From contig OZ242171.1 in NCBI GenBank assembly GCA_965205525.1, positions 372,001 to 436,000 on the forward strand: a DNA stretch of 64,000 nucleotides, written 5' to 3'. This DNA is from G965205525 sp965205525. Lineage in GTDB: Bacteria > Pseudomonadota > Gammaproteobacteria > JABABF01. The notes below the pieces were generated by a model. It saw only the letters and a program-made list of their open reading frames with translations, was not told the DNA's origin and searched no databases. Position 1 is the stretch's first letter; each line of letters begins with the position of its first letter. Below are positions 43,616 through 53,119 of this stretch, piece by piece. The position numbers and the translations under genes were made by a program.

Positions 43616-44663
43616 AGTCGCCGTCGTCGCCTACGCCCAGTCGCCCATGGTGCGCAATGCGGGTGCGCTCAATGAGGTGGAGATGCTGATGCCGGTGCTG
43701 GAGGAGGTGCGCAGCAAAGCTGGCCTCAGCCAGCAGGAGATTGACTTCACCTGCTCCGGCAGCTGCGACTACCTGCAAGGGGCTGCCTTCGCTTTCGTGG
43801 AGGGCGTGGATGCCCTGGGTGCGGTGCCGCCGATTCGGGAGTCCCACGTGGAGATGGACGCGGCCTGGGCCCTGTACGAGGCCTGGCTCAAGATCCGGAT
43901 GGGGCATGCAGACACCGCCCTGGTCTACGGCTTTAGCAAATCTTCCACCGGCGAGTTGCCGCTGGTCCTGTCTCTGCAGCTGGACCCCTACTATTTGGCC
44001 CCCCTGTGGGTCGATTCCATCAGCTTGGCGGCTATGCAGGCCCGTGTCCTCTTAGACAGCGGCCGCATCAGCGAGCGGGACATGGCGGAGGTGGTGGCCC
44101 GCAGTCGCGCCAACGCCCTGAACAATCCCAACGCCCAGCTCAAGGGAAAGGTGTCGGCGGATGCGCTGCTTAAAGATGCCCCCTATGTCGCGCCCCTGCG
44201 CCGGCACGATTGCGCGCCCATTACCGATGGCGCTTCGGCGATGATTATTGCGGCGGGAGATGCGGCCCAGAGGCTGTGCCAGCGTCCGGTGCACATACGC
44301 GGTTTGGACCACCGCATGGAATCATCGCACCCGGGGGTGCGGGATCTCTCTGTATCCGCCTCCACAGCCTTAGCGGGCAAGAATGCCGGTGTCGGTGCTG
44401 ACCGCATTGACTTGGCAGAGCTGTACGCGCCTTTCAGCCATCAGGAGATCATGCTGCAGCAGGCTTTGAACCTGGGGGACGATGTCAGCATCAACCCCTC
44501 CGGCGGGGCTCTGGCGGGCAACATCATGATGGCCGCCGGCTTGGACCGCATCGGGGCAGCGGCAACCCGCATCGCCGGGGGTGAGGCGGACCGGGCTGTG
44601 GCCCATGCCACCTCCGGCCCCTGTCTGCAGCAGAACATGGTGGTGGTGCTGGAGGGCGCGTAA
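43608..44663 (+). CDS. Thiolase-fold protein without the nucleophilic cysteine (1)
   Basis: 351-residue thiolase-superfamily protein. Where thiolases have the acylated Cys (about residue 82-86, before the IxxGxxDxALV stretch) it reads HVEMDAAWALYEAW, so that Cys is absent. NPSGGALAGN near 310 and the C-terminal HATSGPCLQ are kept in part. This loss is also seen in SCP2-type thiolases working as aldolases (Ltp2). Role inferred: subunit of a C-C lyase with the DUF35 partner. Confidence 0.82.
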   Translation: MREVAVVAYAQSPMVRNAGALNEVEMLMPVLEEVRSKAGLSQQEIDFTCSGSCDYLQGAAFAFVEGVDALGAVPPIRESHVEMDAAWALYEAWLKIRMGHADTALVYGFSKSSTGELPLVLSLQLDPYYLAPLWVDSISLAAMQARVLLDSGRISERDMAEVVARSRANALNNPNAQLKGKVSADALLKDAPYVAPLRRHDCAPITDGASAMIIAAGDAAQRLCQRPVHIRGLDHRMESSHPGVRDLSVSASTALAGKNAGVGADRIDLAELYAPFSHQEIMLQQALNLGDDVSINPSGGALAGNIMMAAGLDRIGAAATRIAGGEADRAVAHATSGPCLQQNMVVVLEGA

Positions 44664-45823
44664 TGGCTAACTGGGCAGCAGTGGTCGGCATCGGCCAGAC
44701 CAGCTATAGAACCCGTCGCACGGATGTTTCCATCGCCGGCTTGGTGCGGGAGGCCGCCGGGCGGGCCTTGGAGGATGCCGAGCTCTCCTGGAAGGATATA
44801 GACGCCGTCATCCTCGGCAAGGCTCCGGATATGTTTGAAGGGGTGATCATGCCGGAGCTGTACCTGGCGGATGCCCTGGGCTGCGGGGACGGCAAGCCGA
44901 TCATGCGGGTGCATACCGCGGGCTCGGTGGGGGGCTCCACCGGAGTCGTGGCCGCCTCCCATGTGCAGAGCGGCGCATTCCGGCGCGTGTTGACCGTCTG
45001 TTTTGAAAAGCAGTCCGAGTCCAACGCGATGTGGGCCCTGTCGCCGAAACGTCCCTTCAGCGTTCATGTCAATGCCGGTGCCGGGGGCAACTTTGCCCCC
45101 GCTATTCGGGAATACATCCGCCGCTCCGGCGCCCCGGCCCATATCGGCTCCAAAGTGGCGGTGAAGGATCGGCTGCACGCCCTGAAAAATCCGCTGGCGC
45201 ATTTGCAGTTGAAGGACATAGATCAGAAGATGGTGGAGGAATCGCCGATGCTGTGGGAGCCTCTGCGTTTTCTGGAGAGCTGCCCCTCCTCGGACGGCGC
45301 CTGCGCGATGGTCATTGCCGACGAAAAGCTGGCGACCCAGTCGCCCAGGAAACCCGTATGGATTTTGGGCACCGCCATGCGCACCGAGCCCACTATGTAT
45401 GCATGGCGCGATTCGGTGAACCCCGCTTCCGGGCGCGATTGCGCCAAGGATGTGTACGCCCAGGCTGGAATTCGGAACCCCCTGAAAGATCTGGACATGG
45501 CAGAGGTTTATGTGCCTTTCAGCTGGTACGAGCCAATGTGGCTGGAAAACCTCGGCTTTGCCGATGAGGGGGAGGGCTGGAAGCTGACCGAAGCCGGGGA
45601 TACTGCCCTCGGCGGCCGTATGCCCTGGAACCCCTCGGGGGGGGTGCTCTCTTCAAATCCGATCGGTGCTTCGGGAATGATTCGCTTCGCCGAGGCGGCC
45701 AATCAGGTGCGAGGCACAGCTGGGGACCACCAGGTGGAGGGTGCCAAGATCGCCCTGGGGCACGCCTTCGGGGGCAATGCGCAGTTCTTCTCCATGTGGG
45801 TGGTGAGCAGCGAGCGCTCCTGA
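44663..45823 (+). CDS. Thiolase-fold protein without the nucleophilic cysteine (2)
   Basis: 386 residues, second thiolase-like protein, one-base overlap with the first. The nucleophile region reads RVHTAGSVGGST, with no Cys, though surrounding loop spacing is standard. NPSGGVLSSNPIGASGM and GHAFGGNAQ are kept. It resembles the sterol carrier protein x-type thiolases more than the first copy does. Probably acts with the adjacent genes in C-C bond cleavage or acyl transfer. Confidence 0.85.
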   Translation: MANWAAVVGIGQTSYRTRRTDVSIAGLVREAAGRALEDAELSWKDIDAVILGKAPDMFEGVIMPELYLADALGCGDGKPIMRVHTAGSVGGSTGVVAASHVQSGAFRRVLTVCFEKQSESNAMWALSPKRPFSVHVNAGAGGNFAPAIREYIRRSGAPAHIGSKVAVKDRLHALKNPLAHLQLKDIDQKMVEESPMLWEPLRFLESCPSSDGACAMVIADEKLATQSPRKPVWILGTAMRTEPTMYAWRDSVNPASGRDCAKDVYAQAGIRNPLKDLDMAEVYVPFSWYEPMWLENLGFADEGEGWKLTEAGDTALGGRMPWNPSGGVLSSNPIGASGMIRFAEAANQVRGTAGDHQVEGAKIALGHAFGGNAQFFSMWVVSSERS

Positions 45824-45860
45824 TAGGATGCGGTCGCACAGCGCAGCAGCGAGATCTGCA

Positions 45861-47486
45861 ATGGCTGTTTTCAACATCGCCGACTTCATTGAAATCGCCG
45901 CCGACACCGTGCCGGAGCGGGAGGCGCTGGTCTGCGGGGAGCAGCGTCTGCGTTATGCCGACTTAGAGCGGCGGTCTAATTGTCTCGCCCATTTTCTAGA
46001 GAGCCGGGGGGTCGGCCCGGGACAGCACGTCGGCCTGTACCTGTACAACTGCAACGAATACCTGGAGGCGATGTTCGCCTGTTTCAAGATTCGCGCAGTG
46101 CCCATCAATATCAACTTCCGCTATGTCAGTGAAGAGCTCCGCTACATCATAGACAACGCCGACTTGGTCACCCTAATTCACGGGCAGGAGTTCATTCCCT
46201 GTATTTCCGAGGCACAGGAGGACCGCTCTGGGGTGCATACCTTTGTCTGCGTGGAGGACCACTCTTCCGAGGAACCGGAGAGCATCGGCGCGCTGGCCTA
46301 CGAGGAGGCGCTGGCGGGGCAGTCCCCGGAACGGGATTTTCCGGCGCGCTCGGAAGATGATCTCTTCATTCTGTATACGGGGGGCACTACCGGTCTGCCG
46401 AAGGGGGTGATGTGGCCCCACAAGGATTTAATTTTCGGCAGTTTTGGCGGCTTCGGCTTTACCCACCCGGACGGGCCGATCAAAAAGCCGGAGGATATGC
46501 GGGCCCGGGTCAAGGATGGTTTTCACATGCGGGGCATGCCCCTGGCACCGATGATGCACGGCGCCTGCTGGTGGTATGCCTGTATCGGTCTGTGCTCCGG
46601 CCATACCTTGGTGCTCAATCCGAATCGCTCTTTAGACGGCGAGCAGGTGTGGGATATCGCAGAGCGGGAGAAGGTTATCGGCATCTCCTTTGTCGGTGAT
46701 GCCATGGCTATTCCGCTCTTGGATGCGCTGTGTGCCCATCCGGGCCGCTGGCAGCTGGAGGGCCTGATCAGCATCGGCTCTGGCGGCGCAGTGTTTTCTG
46801 AGACAGTGCAGGAAGAATATCGGAAGATCTTTCCCAACATCTTCATAACCAATACTTTCGGTTCCTCCGAGACCGGCATGCAGGGGGTGGATGATGGCAC
46901 CGGCGGCAAGGGGGGCGGGCTCGGTCGCATCCAGCGCGGCGAGCAGGCGGATGTCATCACGGAAGACCATCGCTTCGTAGAGCCTGGCTCCGGGGAGAAG
47001 GGCTACCTGGCCCGCTCCGGCTATGTGCCCATCGGCTACTACAACGACCCGGAAAAAACCGCAAAGACCTTCATCACCGTGAATGGCAAACGCTGGGTGC
47101 TGACCGGCGATTTGGCGACGGTGGACAAAGAGGGGGGCATCATCGTCTTTGGCCGCGGTGTCAATTGCATCAACAGCGGCGGCGAAAAGATCTTTCCCGA
47201 GGAGGTGGAGCAGGCCATCAAGGCGCATGCAGAGGTGTACGATGCACTGGTGGTGGCCTCCCGGGACGAGCGCTTCACCGAAAGGGTGGCCGCAGTCGTT
47301 CAGCCCCGGGAAAACTGCCGTCCCTCCCTGACGTCTATTCAGGAGGAATGCCGCAAGCACATCGCAGGCTACAAGATCCCTCGGGAATTACATTTCACCG
47401 AGCATATCGGCCGCAAACCCAGCGGCAAGCCCGACTATCGCTGGGCGCGGCAAATCGTTTCCGAGCACAAACATCTGGTGGAATAA
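45861..47486 (+). CDS. Acyl-CoA synthetase (AMP-forming)
   Basis: 541-residue ANL-family ligase, activating carboxylates with ATP and CoA. P-loop LYTGGTTGLPKGVM, NTFGSSETG, LTGDLATVDKEG and GRKPSGKPDYRWA (catalytic Lys) are present. An in-frame ATG at 45828 would add 11 residues; 45861 gives a family-like start. Confidence 0.93.
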   Translation: MAVFNIADFIEIAADTVPEREALVCGEQRLRYADLERRSNCLAHFLESRGVGPGQHVGLYLYNCNEYLEAMFACFKIRAVPININFRYVSEELRYIIDNADLVTLIHGQEFIPCISEAQEDRSGVHTFVCVEDHSSEEPESIGALAYEEALAGQSPERDFPARSEDDLFILYTGGTTGLPKGVMWPHKDLIFGSFGGFGFTHPDGPIKKPEDMRARVKDGFHMRGMPLAPMMHGACWWYACIGLCSGHTLVLNPNRSLDGEQVWDIAEREKVIGISFVGDAMAIPLLDALCAHPGRWQLEGLISIGSGGAVFSETVQEEYRKIFPNIFITNTFGSSETGMQGVDDGTGGKGGGLGRIQRGEQADVITEDHRFVEPGSGEKGYLARSGYVPIGYYNDPEKTAKTFITVNGKRWVLTGDLATVDKEGGIIVFGRGVNCINSGGEKIFPEEVEQAIKAHAEVYDALVVASRDERFTERVAAVVQPRENCRPSLTSIQEECRKHIAGYKIPRELHFTEHIGRKPSGKPDYRWARQIVSEHKHLVE

Positions 47487-47528
47487 GGCACAGCCTTTCC
47501 CCCGTCATCCAAAGAGGAGCCGAGAGCC

Positions 47529-48350
47529 GTGAAAGATTTAGACATCAGCACTGAAAACTGCCTGGTGCAGCAGCAGGACCGCATCTTGGTGGTCACCCTG
47601 AACCGTCCGGAGCGCAAGAATGCTCTCAGTCCGTCCATGCTTTTGGGCATGTACCGGGCTTGGAGACGGCTGGATGAAGACGACGGGCTGCTGTGTGTGG
47701 TTCTCACCGGCGCCGGGGATACTTTCTGCGCTGGCATGGACCTCAAGCAGGGCACCACCCGGGCGGAGGGTGCCGCCAGCCAGGAGCTGGCGGAGGTGAT
47801 GAAAAAAGTGCCGGATCTGCATTGGCAGTCCCTGCTGCGGGACAAACGGCCGATGAAGCCGATCCTGCTGGCAGTGGAGGGCTATGCCTTGGCCGGGGGC
47901 ACCGAAATCCTTCAGGGCACTGACATCCGTGTCGCCGCCGAGGATGCAGTTTTCGGCGTAACCGAAGTGATGCGCGGCCTTTATCCGATGGGGGGCTCCG
48001 CCGTGCGTCTGCGTCGCCAGATCCCCTATTGTCATGCCGCCGAGATGCTTCTTTTAGGTGCTCATTACACCGCACAGCAGGCTCTGGACATAGGTCTTAT
48101 CAATCGGGTGGTGCCGAAGGGCAGCGCCTTGGCGGAGACCATGAAAATTGCCGAGCAGCTGTGCGAGAACGGTCCCTTGTCCATCAAGGCTATCATCCGC
48201 ACCCTGCGGGAGGTGGAGGAATGCTGCAGCGATGCCGATGCCATGAAACAGGTGGATGAAATCGGCTGGCCGGTGATTCAGTCAAAGGATGCAAAGGAGG
48301 GAATGAAAGCCTTCGCAGAAAAGCGCAAGGCTAATTTCAAAGGCGAATGA
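47529..48350 (+). CDS. Enoyl-CoA hydratase/isomerase family protein
   Basis: 273-residue crotonase-fold protein. FCAGMDLKQG and EGYALAGGTEILQGTDIRVAA form the oxyanion hole; Glu occurs at the position of the second catalytic residue in FGVTEVMRGLYPMGG. GTG start with AGAGGAG. Its stop overlaps the next gene by 4 bp. Confidence 0.92.
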   Translation: MKDLDISTENCLVQQQDRILVVTLNRPERKNALSPSMLLGMYRAWRRLDEDDGLLCVVLTGAGDTFCAGMDLKQGTTRAEGAASQELAEVMKKVPDLHWQSLLRDKRPMKPILLAVEGYALAGGTEILQGTDIRVAAEDAVFGVTEVMRGLYPMGGSAVRLRRQIPYCHAAEMLLLGAHYTAQQALDIGLINRVVPKGSALAETMKIAEQLCENGPLSIKAIIRTLREVEECCSDADAMKQVDEIGWPVIQSKDAKEGMKAFAEKRKANFKGE

Positions 48351-49513
48351 CGGCGGCAAAGATGGGTCCCCTGGCCGGTATCCGAGTCCTTGAACTGGCG
48401 GGCATCGGTCCAGCTCCTTTCGCCTGCATGCTCTTGGCGGACCTGGGGGCCGATGTGGTGCGGGTGGACCGGATGGCGGGGGGGATGCTGGGCTCCCAAG
48501 GCGGGGCAGCAGATGTGCTGGGACGGGGGCGGCGCTCCATTGCCTTAGACCTCAAGCAGCCGGAGGGGGTGGAGACAGCTTTGGATCTTGCCGAACGCTC
48601 GGATGTGCTGATAGAGGGTTTTCGCCCCGGGGTGGCGGAAAAGCTGGGCCTCGGCCCGGATGCCTGCCTGGCTCGCAACCCGCGCCTGGTGTACGGGCGC
48701 ATGACCGGCTGGGGTCAGGAAGGACCCCTGGCCCAAGCGGCCGGTCACGACCTCAACTATATAGCCCTAAGCGGTGCTTTGGATGCCATCGGACGCCGCA
48801 ATTCCGGACCGGTGCCGCCCCTCAACCTGCTCGGGGATTTTGGCGGCGGCAGCCTGTACCTGATCCTGGGAGTGCTGGCCGCGCTCTTGGAGGCACAGCA
48901 CTCCGGGCACGGGCAGGTGGTAGATGCCGCCATCGTAGATGGGGTGGCCTCCCTGATGGCCTCCACCTATGCCTTTCATTCCACCGGCATGTGGCAGAAC
49001 GAGCGGCAGGCCAATATGCTGGACGGCGGTGCTCCCTTTTATGACACCTATGAGTGTGCAGATGGCAAGTGGATCAGCATCGGCTCCATCGAGCCGCAGT
49101 TTTACCAGTTGCTGGCGGAAAAGCTGGGGGAAGATCTCGGTGATGCCGATCTCCTTAAACGACTGGACAAGGGGGAGTGGCCGGAGCAGAAGAAGAAGAT
49201 TGCCGCGCTGTTTCACACCCGCACCCGCCAGGAGTGGTGCGAGATCATGGAGGGCAGCGATGTGTGCTTTGCCCCGGTTCTCTCCATGGAGGAGGCCCCT
49301 GCTCATCCGCATAATCGGGCACGAAAAAACTTTATTGAGCGCGACGGCGTGGTGCAGCCCGCTCCCGCACCGCGCTTTAGCCGCAGCACCTGTGAGGCCG
49401 GGGGCATGCCCCCCGCGCCCGGTGCGGATACCGAGGCGATTCTCAAAAATTTGGGGTACAGCCCGGAGCGCATAGCAGAGCTGGCAGCTGCTTCTGTCAT
49501 CACTTGCAACTGA
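48347..49513 (+). CDS. Alpha-methylacyl-CoA racemase (CaiB/BaiF family)
   Basis: 388 residues of the CaiB/BaiF fold. Three residues matching the catalytic set of the mycobacterial racemase are seen at the same spacing: His134 (GHDLNYIALSGA), Asp164 (LLGDFGGG) and Glu249 (IEPQF). The racemase lets 2-methyl-branched acyl-CoAs enter beta-oxidation. This makes branched-chain or sterol-like substrates likely. Confidence 0.9.
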   Translation: MTAAKMGPLAGIRVLELAGIGPAPFACMLLADLGADVVRVDRMAGGMLGSQGGAADVLGRGRRSIALDLKQPEGVETALDLAERSDVLIEGFRPGVAEKLGLGPDACLARNPRLVYGRMTGWGQEGPLAQAAGHDLNYIALSGALDAIGRRNSGPVPPLNLLGDFGGGSLYLILGVLAALLEAQHSGHGQVVDAAIVDGVASLMASTYAFHSTGMWQNERQANMLDGGAPFYDTYECADGKWISIGSIEPQFYQLLAEKLGEDLGDADLLKRLDKGEWPEQKKKIAALFHTRTRQEWCEIMEGSDVCFAPVLSMEEAPAHPHNRARKNFIERDGVVQPAPAPRFSRSTCEAGGMPPAPGADTEAILKNLGYSPERIAELAAASVITCN

Positions 49514-49531
49514 AATTATCCGGAGGTCTAT

Positions 49532-50557
49532 ATGAAACTGGGACTGCAGCTCGGCTACTGGCAGAGCCAACCCTACGAGGGCGCCATAGAACTAGTGCAG
49601 GAGGCCGAGCGCCTCGGCTACGACTCGGTGTGGACCGGTGAGGCATACGGCTCGGATGTCTTCACTCCCCTGTGCTGGGTTGGCGCCCATAGCTCCAAGA
49701 TTCGTCTCGGCACTTCGGTGATGCAGATCTCCGCACGCACCCCCACCTGCGCCGCCATGACCGCTCTTAGCATGGACCATCTCTCCGGCGGGCGTTTCAT
49801 CATGGGAGTAGGGGTCTCCGGTCCTCAGGTGGTGGAGGGCTGGTACGGCCAGCCTTTCAGCAAGCCTCTGGCCCGCACCCGGGAGTGGGTGGAAATTTTC
49901 CGCAAAGTGCTGGCACGAGAGGAGCCGGTGGATTTCCAGGGCGAGCACTACCAGCTGCCCTACCGGGGGGAGGGGGCCTGGGGCCTTGGCAAGCCCCTAA
50001 AGAGCATTACCCATCCCCTGCGCAAGCGCATACCCGTGTTTATCGGGGCGGAGGGCCCCAAGAATGTCGCCCAGACCTTCGCCATCGCAGACGGCTGGTT
50101 TCCCATCTTTCTCTCTCCCTACAGCTGGGATATCTACGAGGATGTGCTAAAGGACAAGCCGGATGACTTTGAGATCGTTCTCTCCAGTATGGCCGTTAAT
50201 ATAGATGACAACCTGGAGAATGCCCTGCTGCCGGTCAAGTTCACCATGGCCCTGTACATCGGCGGCATGGGTGCCAAGGACCGCAACTTTCACAAGGAAC
50301 TGATAACCCGCATGGGCTACGGTGAGGAGGCCCAGCGTATTCAGGATCTCTATCTGGCCGGGGACAAGGAGGCCGCGGTCAAGGCTGTGCCGGACAAGCT
50401 GGTGGATGAGATCTCCCTGTGCGGTCCGAAGGCGCGCATTCTAGAGCGTATTCAGGACTGGAAGAAAACCCCGGTCACCACCATGACCGTCGGTCGCACC
50501 GACAACTTAGAAAAAGACAAAGACACCCTGCGCTTCTTCGCCGAGGCGGTTTTGTAG
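49532..50557 (+). CDS. LLM-class flavin/F420-dependent oxidoreductase
   Basis: 341-residue TIM-barrel protein of the bacterial luciferase-like family. MKLGLQLGYWQ, SVWTGEAYGSDVFTP and ISARTPTCAAMTALSMDHLSGGRF are typical of the F420-using branch. F420 is uncommon in Gammaproteobacteria and no F420 synthesis gene is in the window, so FMN cannot be excluded. CCGGAGG precedes the ATG. Last gene of the operon. Confidence 0.87.
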   Translation: MKLGLQLGYWQSQPYEGAIELVQEAERLGYDSVWTGEAYGSDVFTPLCWVGAHSSKIRLGTSVMQISARTPTCAAMTALSMDHLSGGRFIMGVGVSGPQVVEGWYGQPFSKPLARTREWVEIFRKVLAREEPVDFQGEHYQLPYRGEGAWGLGKPLKSITHPLRKRIPVFIGAEGPKNVAQTFAIADGWFPIFLSPYSWDIYEDVLKDKPDDFEIVLSSMAVNIDDNLENALLPVKFTMALYIGGMGAKDRNFHKELITRMGYGEEAQRIQDLYLAGDKEAAVKAVPDKLVDEISLCGPKARILERIQDWKKTPVTTMTVGRTDNLEKDKDTLRFFAEAVL

Positions 50558-50629
50558 CCGCCCGGCCGAGGGAGCTGGCGAACTCTTAGCAAAGAGCCTG
50601 AAACCTTCCCTGCTGCCGCTGCCTTTCCC

Positions 50630-52870
50630 TCAGGCGGCTCGCACCTCCACCTCGGCACCGTTGACCACGCTGGTGCCGGAGGGCAGGTCCAGCACGTCTG
50701 TATCAATGATGAAGTTGCAACTGCTGCCGGCACTCTTGGCCGCGTTGCTCTGCCGACTGTCCCCGTAGACATGGCCGAAGCCGTGGGGCAGGCTGATCAC
50801 CCCGGGCATGATGTCTTTGGTGATCTCCACCTCGGCGGTAATTGCGCCGATACGGGAGCGGAGTTCCGCCATCTTGCCATCCTCAAGGCCGATGCGCTCG
50901 GCATCCTGCGGGTGCATCAGCAGGGTGCAGCGGTTTTTGCCCCTGGTGTACTGACGGATGTTGTGCAGCCAGGAGTTCATATCCCGAATATGCCGCCGCC
51001 CGATGAGGAGCATCTTGCCGTTTGGCTTCTGCGACGGCTTCATCTCCTTCTTCAGGCGCTTCAGGTCCTCTTCTATGAGAGGGTGCATAAGGCGAATGCG
51101 CTTGCCCGGGGTGCGCAGCATCTCCGGCAGACGGGGTTGTAGGGGGCCGAGATCTATGGCGTGGGGCACCTCCTTGATTTTTGCCAGGTTCAGCCCTTCA
51201 TCGCTGTCGTCAAAGGCATCGCCGTAGGGCCCGCTGCGCACCATGAAATCCACCAGCCGCTCCCAGCCCGGCTGTTTCCCCAGTTTGCTCCGAATGGTTT
51301 CCTTATCCAGATGCGAAATGCGCTCGTTGTTTGCGAGCCCCATATCAATCATGCCGTCTAACAGCAGGCCGTCCATCTGCGGAGAGTTCATGCCGAACAT
51401 GCGCCCGAAGGTTTCGCTCAGCAGGTACCACTGGGGCAGGGTATCCGGTTCCGGCTCAAACACCTGAGGGGTGTAGCGCACGAAGTTGCGCACCGCGGTG
51501 CCCTGAAAAAGAAAATCGTAGTTGCTGTTCTCCAGCTGCACGGTGGGGGGCAGAATCAGGTCCGCTTTGCTGGTGGTCTCGTTGATGTAGATATCAAAGG
51601 CCACCATGAAATCCACCGTCTCCAGCGCCTCCCGAATAGCCTCGCCCCCCGGCACGCTCAGCACCGGGTTTCCGGCCAGGGAGACGAAGGCCCGCACCTT
51701 GTCCTTGCCCGGCGCCATAATCTCCTCTGCCATCAGGGAGGCGGGCAGCTGGCCGAAGCACTCCGGAAACCCCCGCACCTTGGAGTGCCAGCGGCCGTAG
51801 GGCACTTCCTGGGCCGGCATCCAAGGCTCAAAGTTGCCGGTGGCGGGGCGGGGAAACATAGAGCCCCCCTCTTCATCCAGCCGCCCGGTGAGCAGGTTCA
51901 CCACATCCACCAGCCAGCTGGCCAGGGTGCCGAAGCGCTGGGTGCAGAGACCGATGCGCCCGTACAGCACCGGCTTGTCCGCCGCCACGAAATCCCGCAC
52001 CAGCTGCCGTGTGACCTCCGCCGGCACGCCGGTAATCTCGGCCGTATTCTCCGGCGTGAAGTCCTGCGCGTGACGGCGCACCTCTTCTATACCGTCGGTG
52101 CACTCCAAAAGCCGCCCGGGGCGCACTAAATCCTCGGCAAACAGGATATTGACAAAGGCATACAGGAAATAGGCATCGGTGCCGGGCCGTATGAAGATAT
52201 GCTGGTCTGCCATCTCGGCGGTTTCCGTGCGCCGGGGGTCAATCACCACCATTTTGCCGCCGCGCTTTTGCAGATCATCAAAACGCTGCTCAGCGTTTGG
52301 CGCCGACATCAGGCTGCCCTGGGAGACCATCGGATTACCCCCCATGCAGACGAAGAAATCCGTGCGGTCAATGTCGGGGACAGGGATAAACCAGACATCC
52401 CCGAACATGGCGGAGCAGGACATGTTCTTGGGCTGCTGGTCTACCGAGCCGGCGGAGAAAAAGCGCTCGGTGTTGAGCATCTGGCTGACAATAGAGAAGT
52501 ACAGCTGGGCGCCCACCTCGTGGCCGGTGGGATTGCCCACGTAAAAGGCAATGGAATCCTTGCCGTATTTTTCGTGGATCTCCTTCAGACGGCTGCCGGC
52601 CAGCTCAAAAGCATCTTCCCACTCCATTTCTTCCCAGCCATTATCGGTGCGTCGCACCGGTCGGCGCAGACGCTCCGGGTCCTCGTAGATGTAGCGAAAT
52701 GCTTGGGATTTGGCGCATACATACCCCTTGCTGCGGGGGTCATCCGGGTCTCCTTTGATAGAGATAACCTGCTTTTTCTCCCGATCCACTTCCACCACCA
52801 GACCACAGGTGGCCTCGCAGGTGGGGCAGGAGCGATGAACGGTTTCGGTTTTCGGGGCACTTTGAGCCAT
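50630..52870 (-). CDS. Molybdopterin oxidoreductase (DMSO reductase family)
   Basis: 746-residue enzyme. Cys15, Cys18, Cys22 and Cys51 ligate a 4Fe-4S cluster. VVIDPRRTETAEMADQHIFIRPGTDAYFLYAF is the MGD-binding region; the C-terminal cap begins near LMHPQDAERIGLEDGKMAELRSRIG. The molybdenum ligand and substrate cannot be named: the local motif is SAGSVDQQPKN. No Tat signal is present, so it is cytoplasmic. No electron-transfer subunit is adjacent. Confidence 0.88.
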   Translation of the reverse strand: MAQSAPKTETVHRSCPTCEATCGLVVEVDREKKQVISIKGDPDDPRSKGYVCAKSQAFRYIYEDPERLRRPVRRTDNGWEEMEWEDAFELAGSRLKEIHEKYGKDSIAFYVGNPTGHEVGAQLYFSIVSQMLNTERFFSAGSVDQQPKNMSCSAMFGDVWFIPVPDIDRTDFFVCMGGNPMVSQGSLMSAPNAEQRFDDLQKRGGKMVVIDPRRTETAEMADQHIFIRPGTDAYFLYAFVNILFAEDLVRPGRLLECTDGIEEVRRHAQDFTPENTAEITGVPAEVTRQLVRDFVAADKPVLYGRIGLCTQRFGTLASWLVDVVNLLTGRLDEEGGSMFPRPATGNFEPWMPAQEVPYGRWHSKVRGFPECFGQLPASLMAEEIMAPGKDKVRAFVSLAGNPVLSVPGGEAIREALETVDFMVAFDIYINETTSKADLILPPTVQLENSNYDFLFQGTAVRNFVRYTPQVFEPEPDTLPQWYLLSETFGRMFGMNSPQMDGLLLDGMIDMGLANNERISHLDKETIRSKLGKQPGWERLVDFMVRSGPYGDAFDDSDEGLNLAKIKEVPHAIDLGPLQPRLPEMLRTPGKRIRLMHPLIEEDLKRLKKEMKPSQKPNGKMLLIGRRHIRDMNSWLHNIRQYTRGKNRCTLLMHPQDAERIGLEDGKMAELRSRIGAITAEVEITKDIMPGVISLPHGFGHVYGDSRQSNAAKSAGSSCNFIIDTDVLDLPSGTSVVNGAEVEVRAA

Positions 52871-52901
52871 GGTGTCTGTCCTTTTTGGAACCTATATTCG
52901 T

Positions 52902-52930
52902 ATATTGCTCAATTGAGGTGTCCCTGTCAA
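52902..52930 (-). promoter_or_regulatory. Promoter and palindrome of the molybdopterin oxidoreductase
   Basis: On the minus strand TTGACA (52930-52925) and CAATAT (52907-52902) are 17 bp apart. In the spacer lies a perfect 10-bp palindrome CTCAATTGAG (52908-52917), a candidate operator. Confidence 0.6.
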
Positions 52931-53071
52931 ATTTGGCGGGACCGCTCCCCTGTCCCTCCAGATGAAGGAGCAATCATCGCGTTTTCAGTCCGATGATATT
53001 GAACTCTGCCCTGCTCTTCGCACCTGCCTCTCAGCCCGTCCCCCGCAGATGGGGAATGGGGCATTACTGCG

Positions 53072-53077
53072 TATAAT
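53072..53077 (+). promoter_or_regulatory. Probable -10 box of the MAPEG gene
   Basis: Perfect TATAAT 43 bp before the ATG; the -35 region has no clear match. Confidence 0.4.
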
Positions 53078-53119
53078 GGAGATGCCTTGTCAATCTTCGC
53101 TGAAGGGGAGCTTATTGCC

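Noticed and set aside
50558..50629. Intrinsic terminator between the LLM and molybdopterin genes.
   Set aside because: Only weak hairpins and no T-run on either strand.
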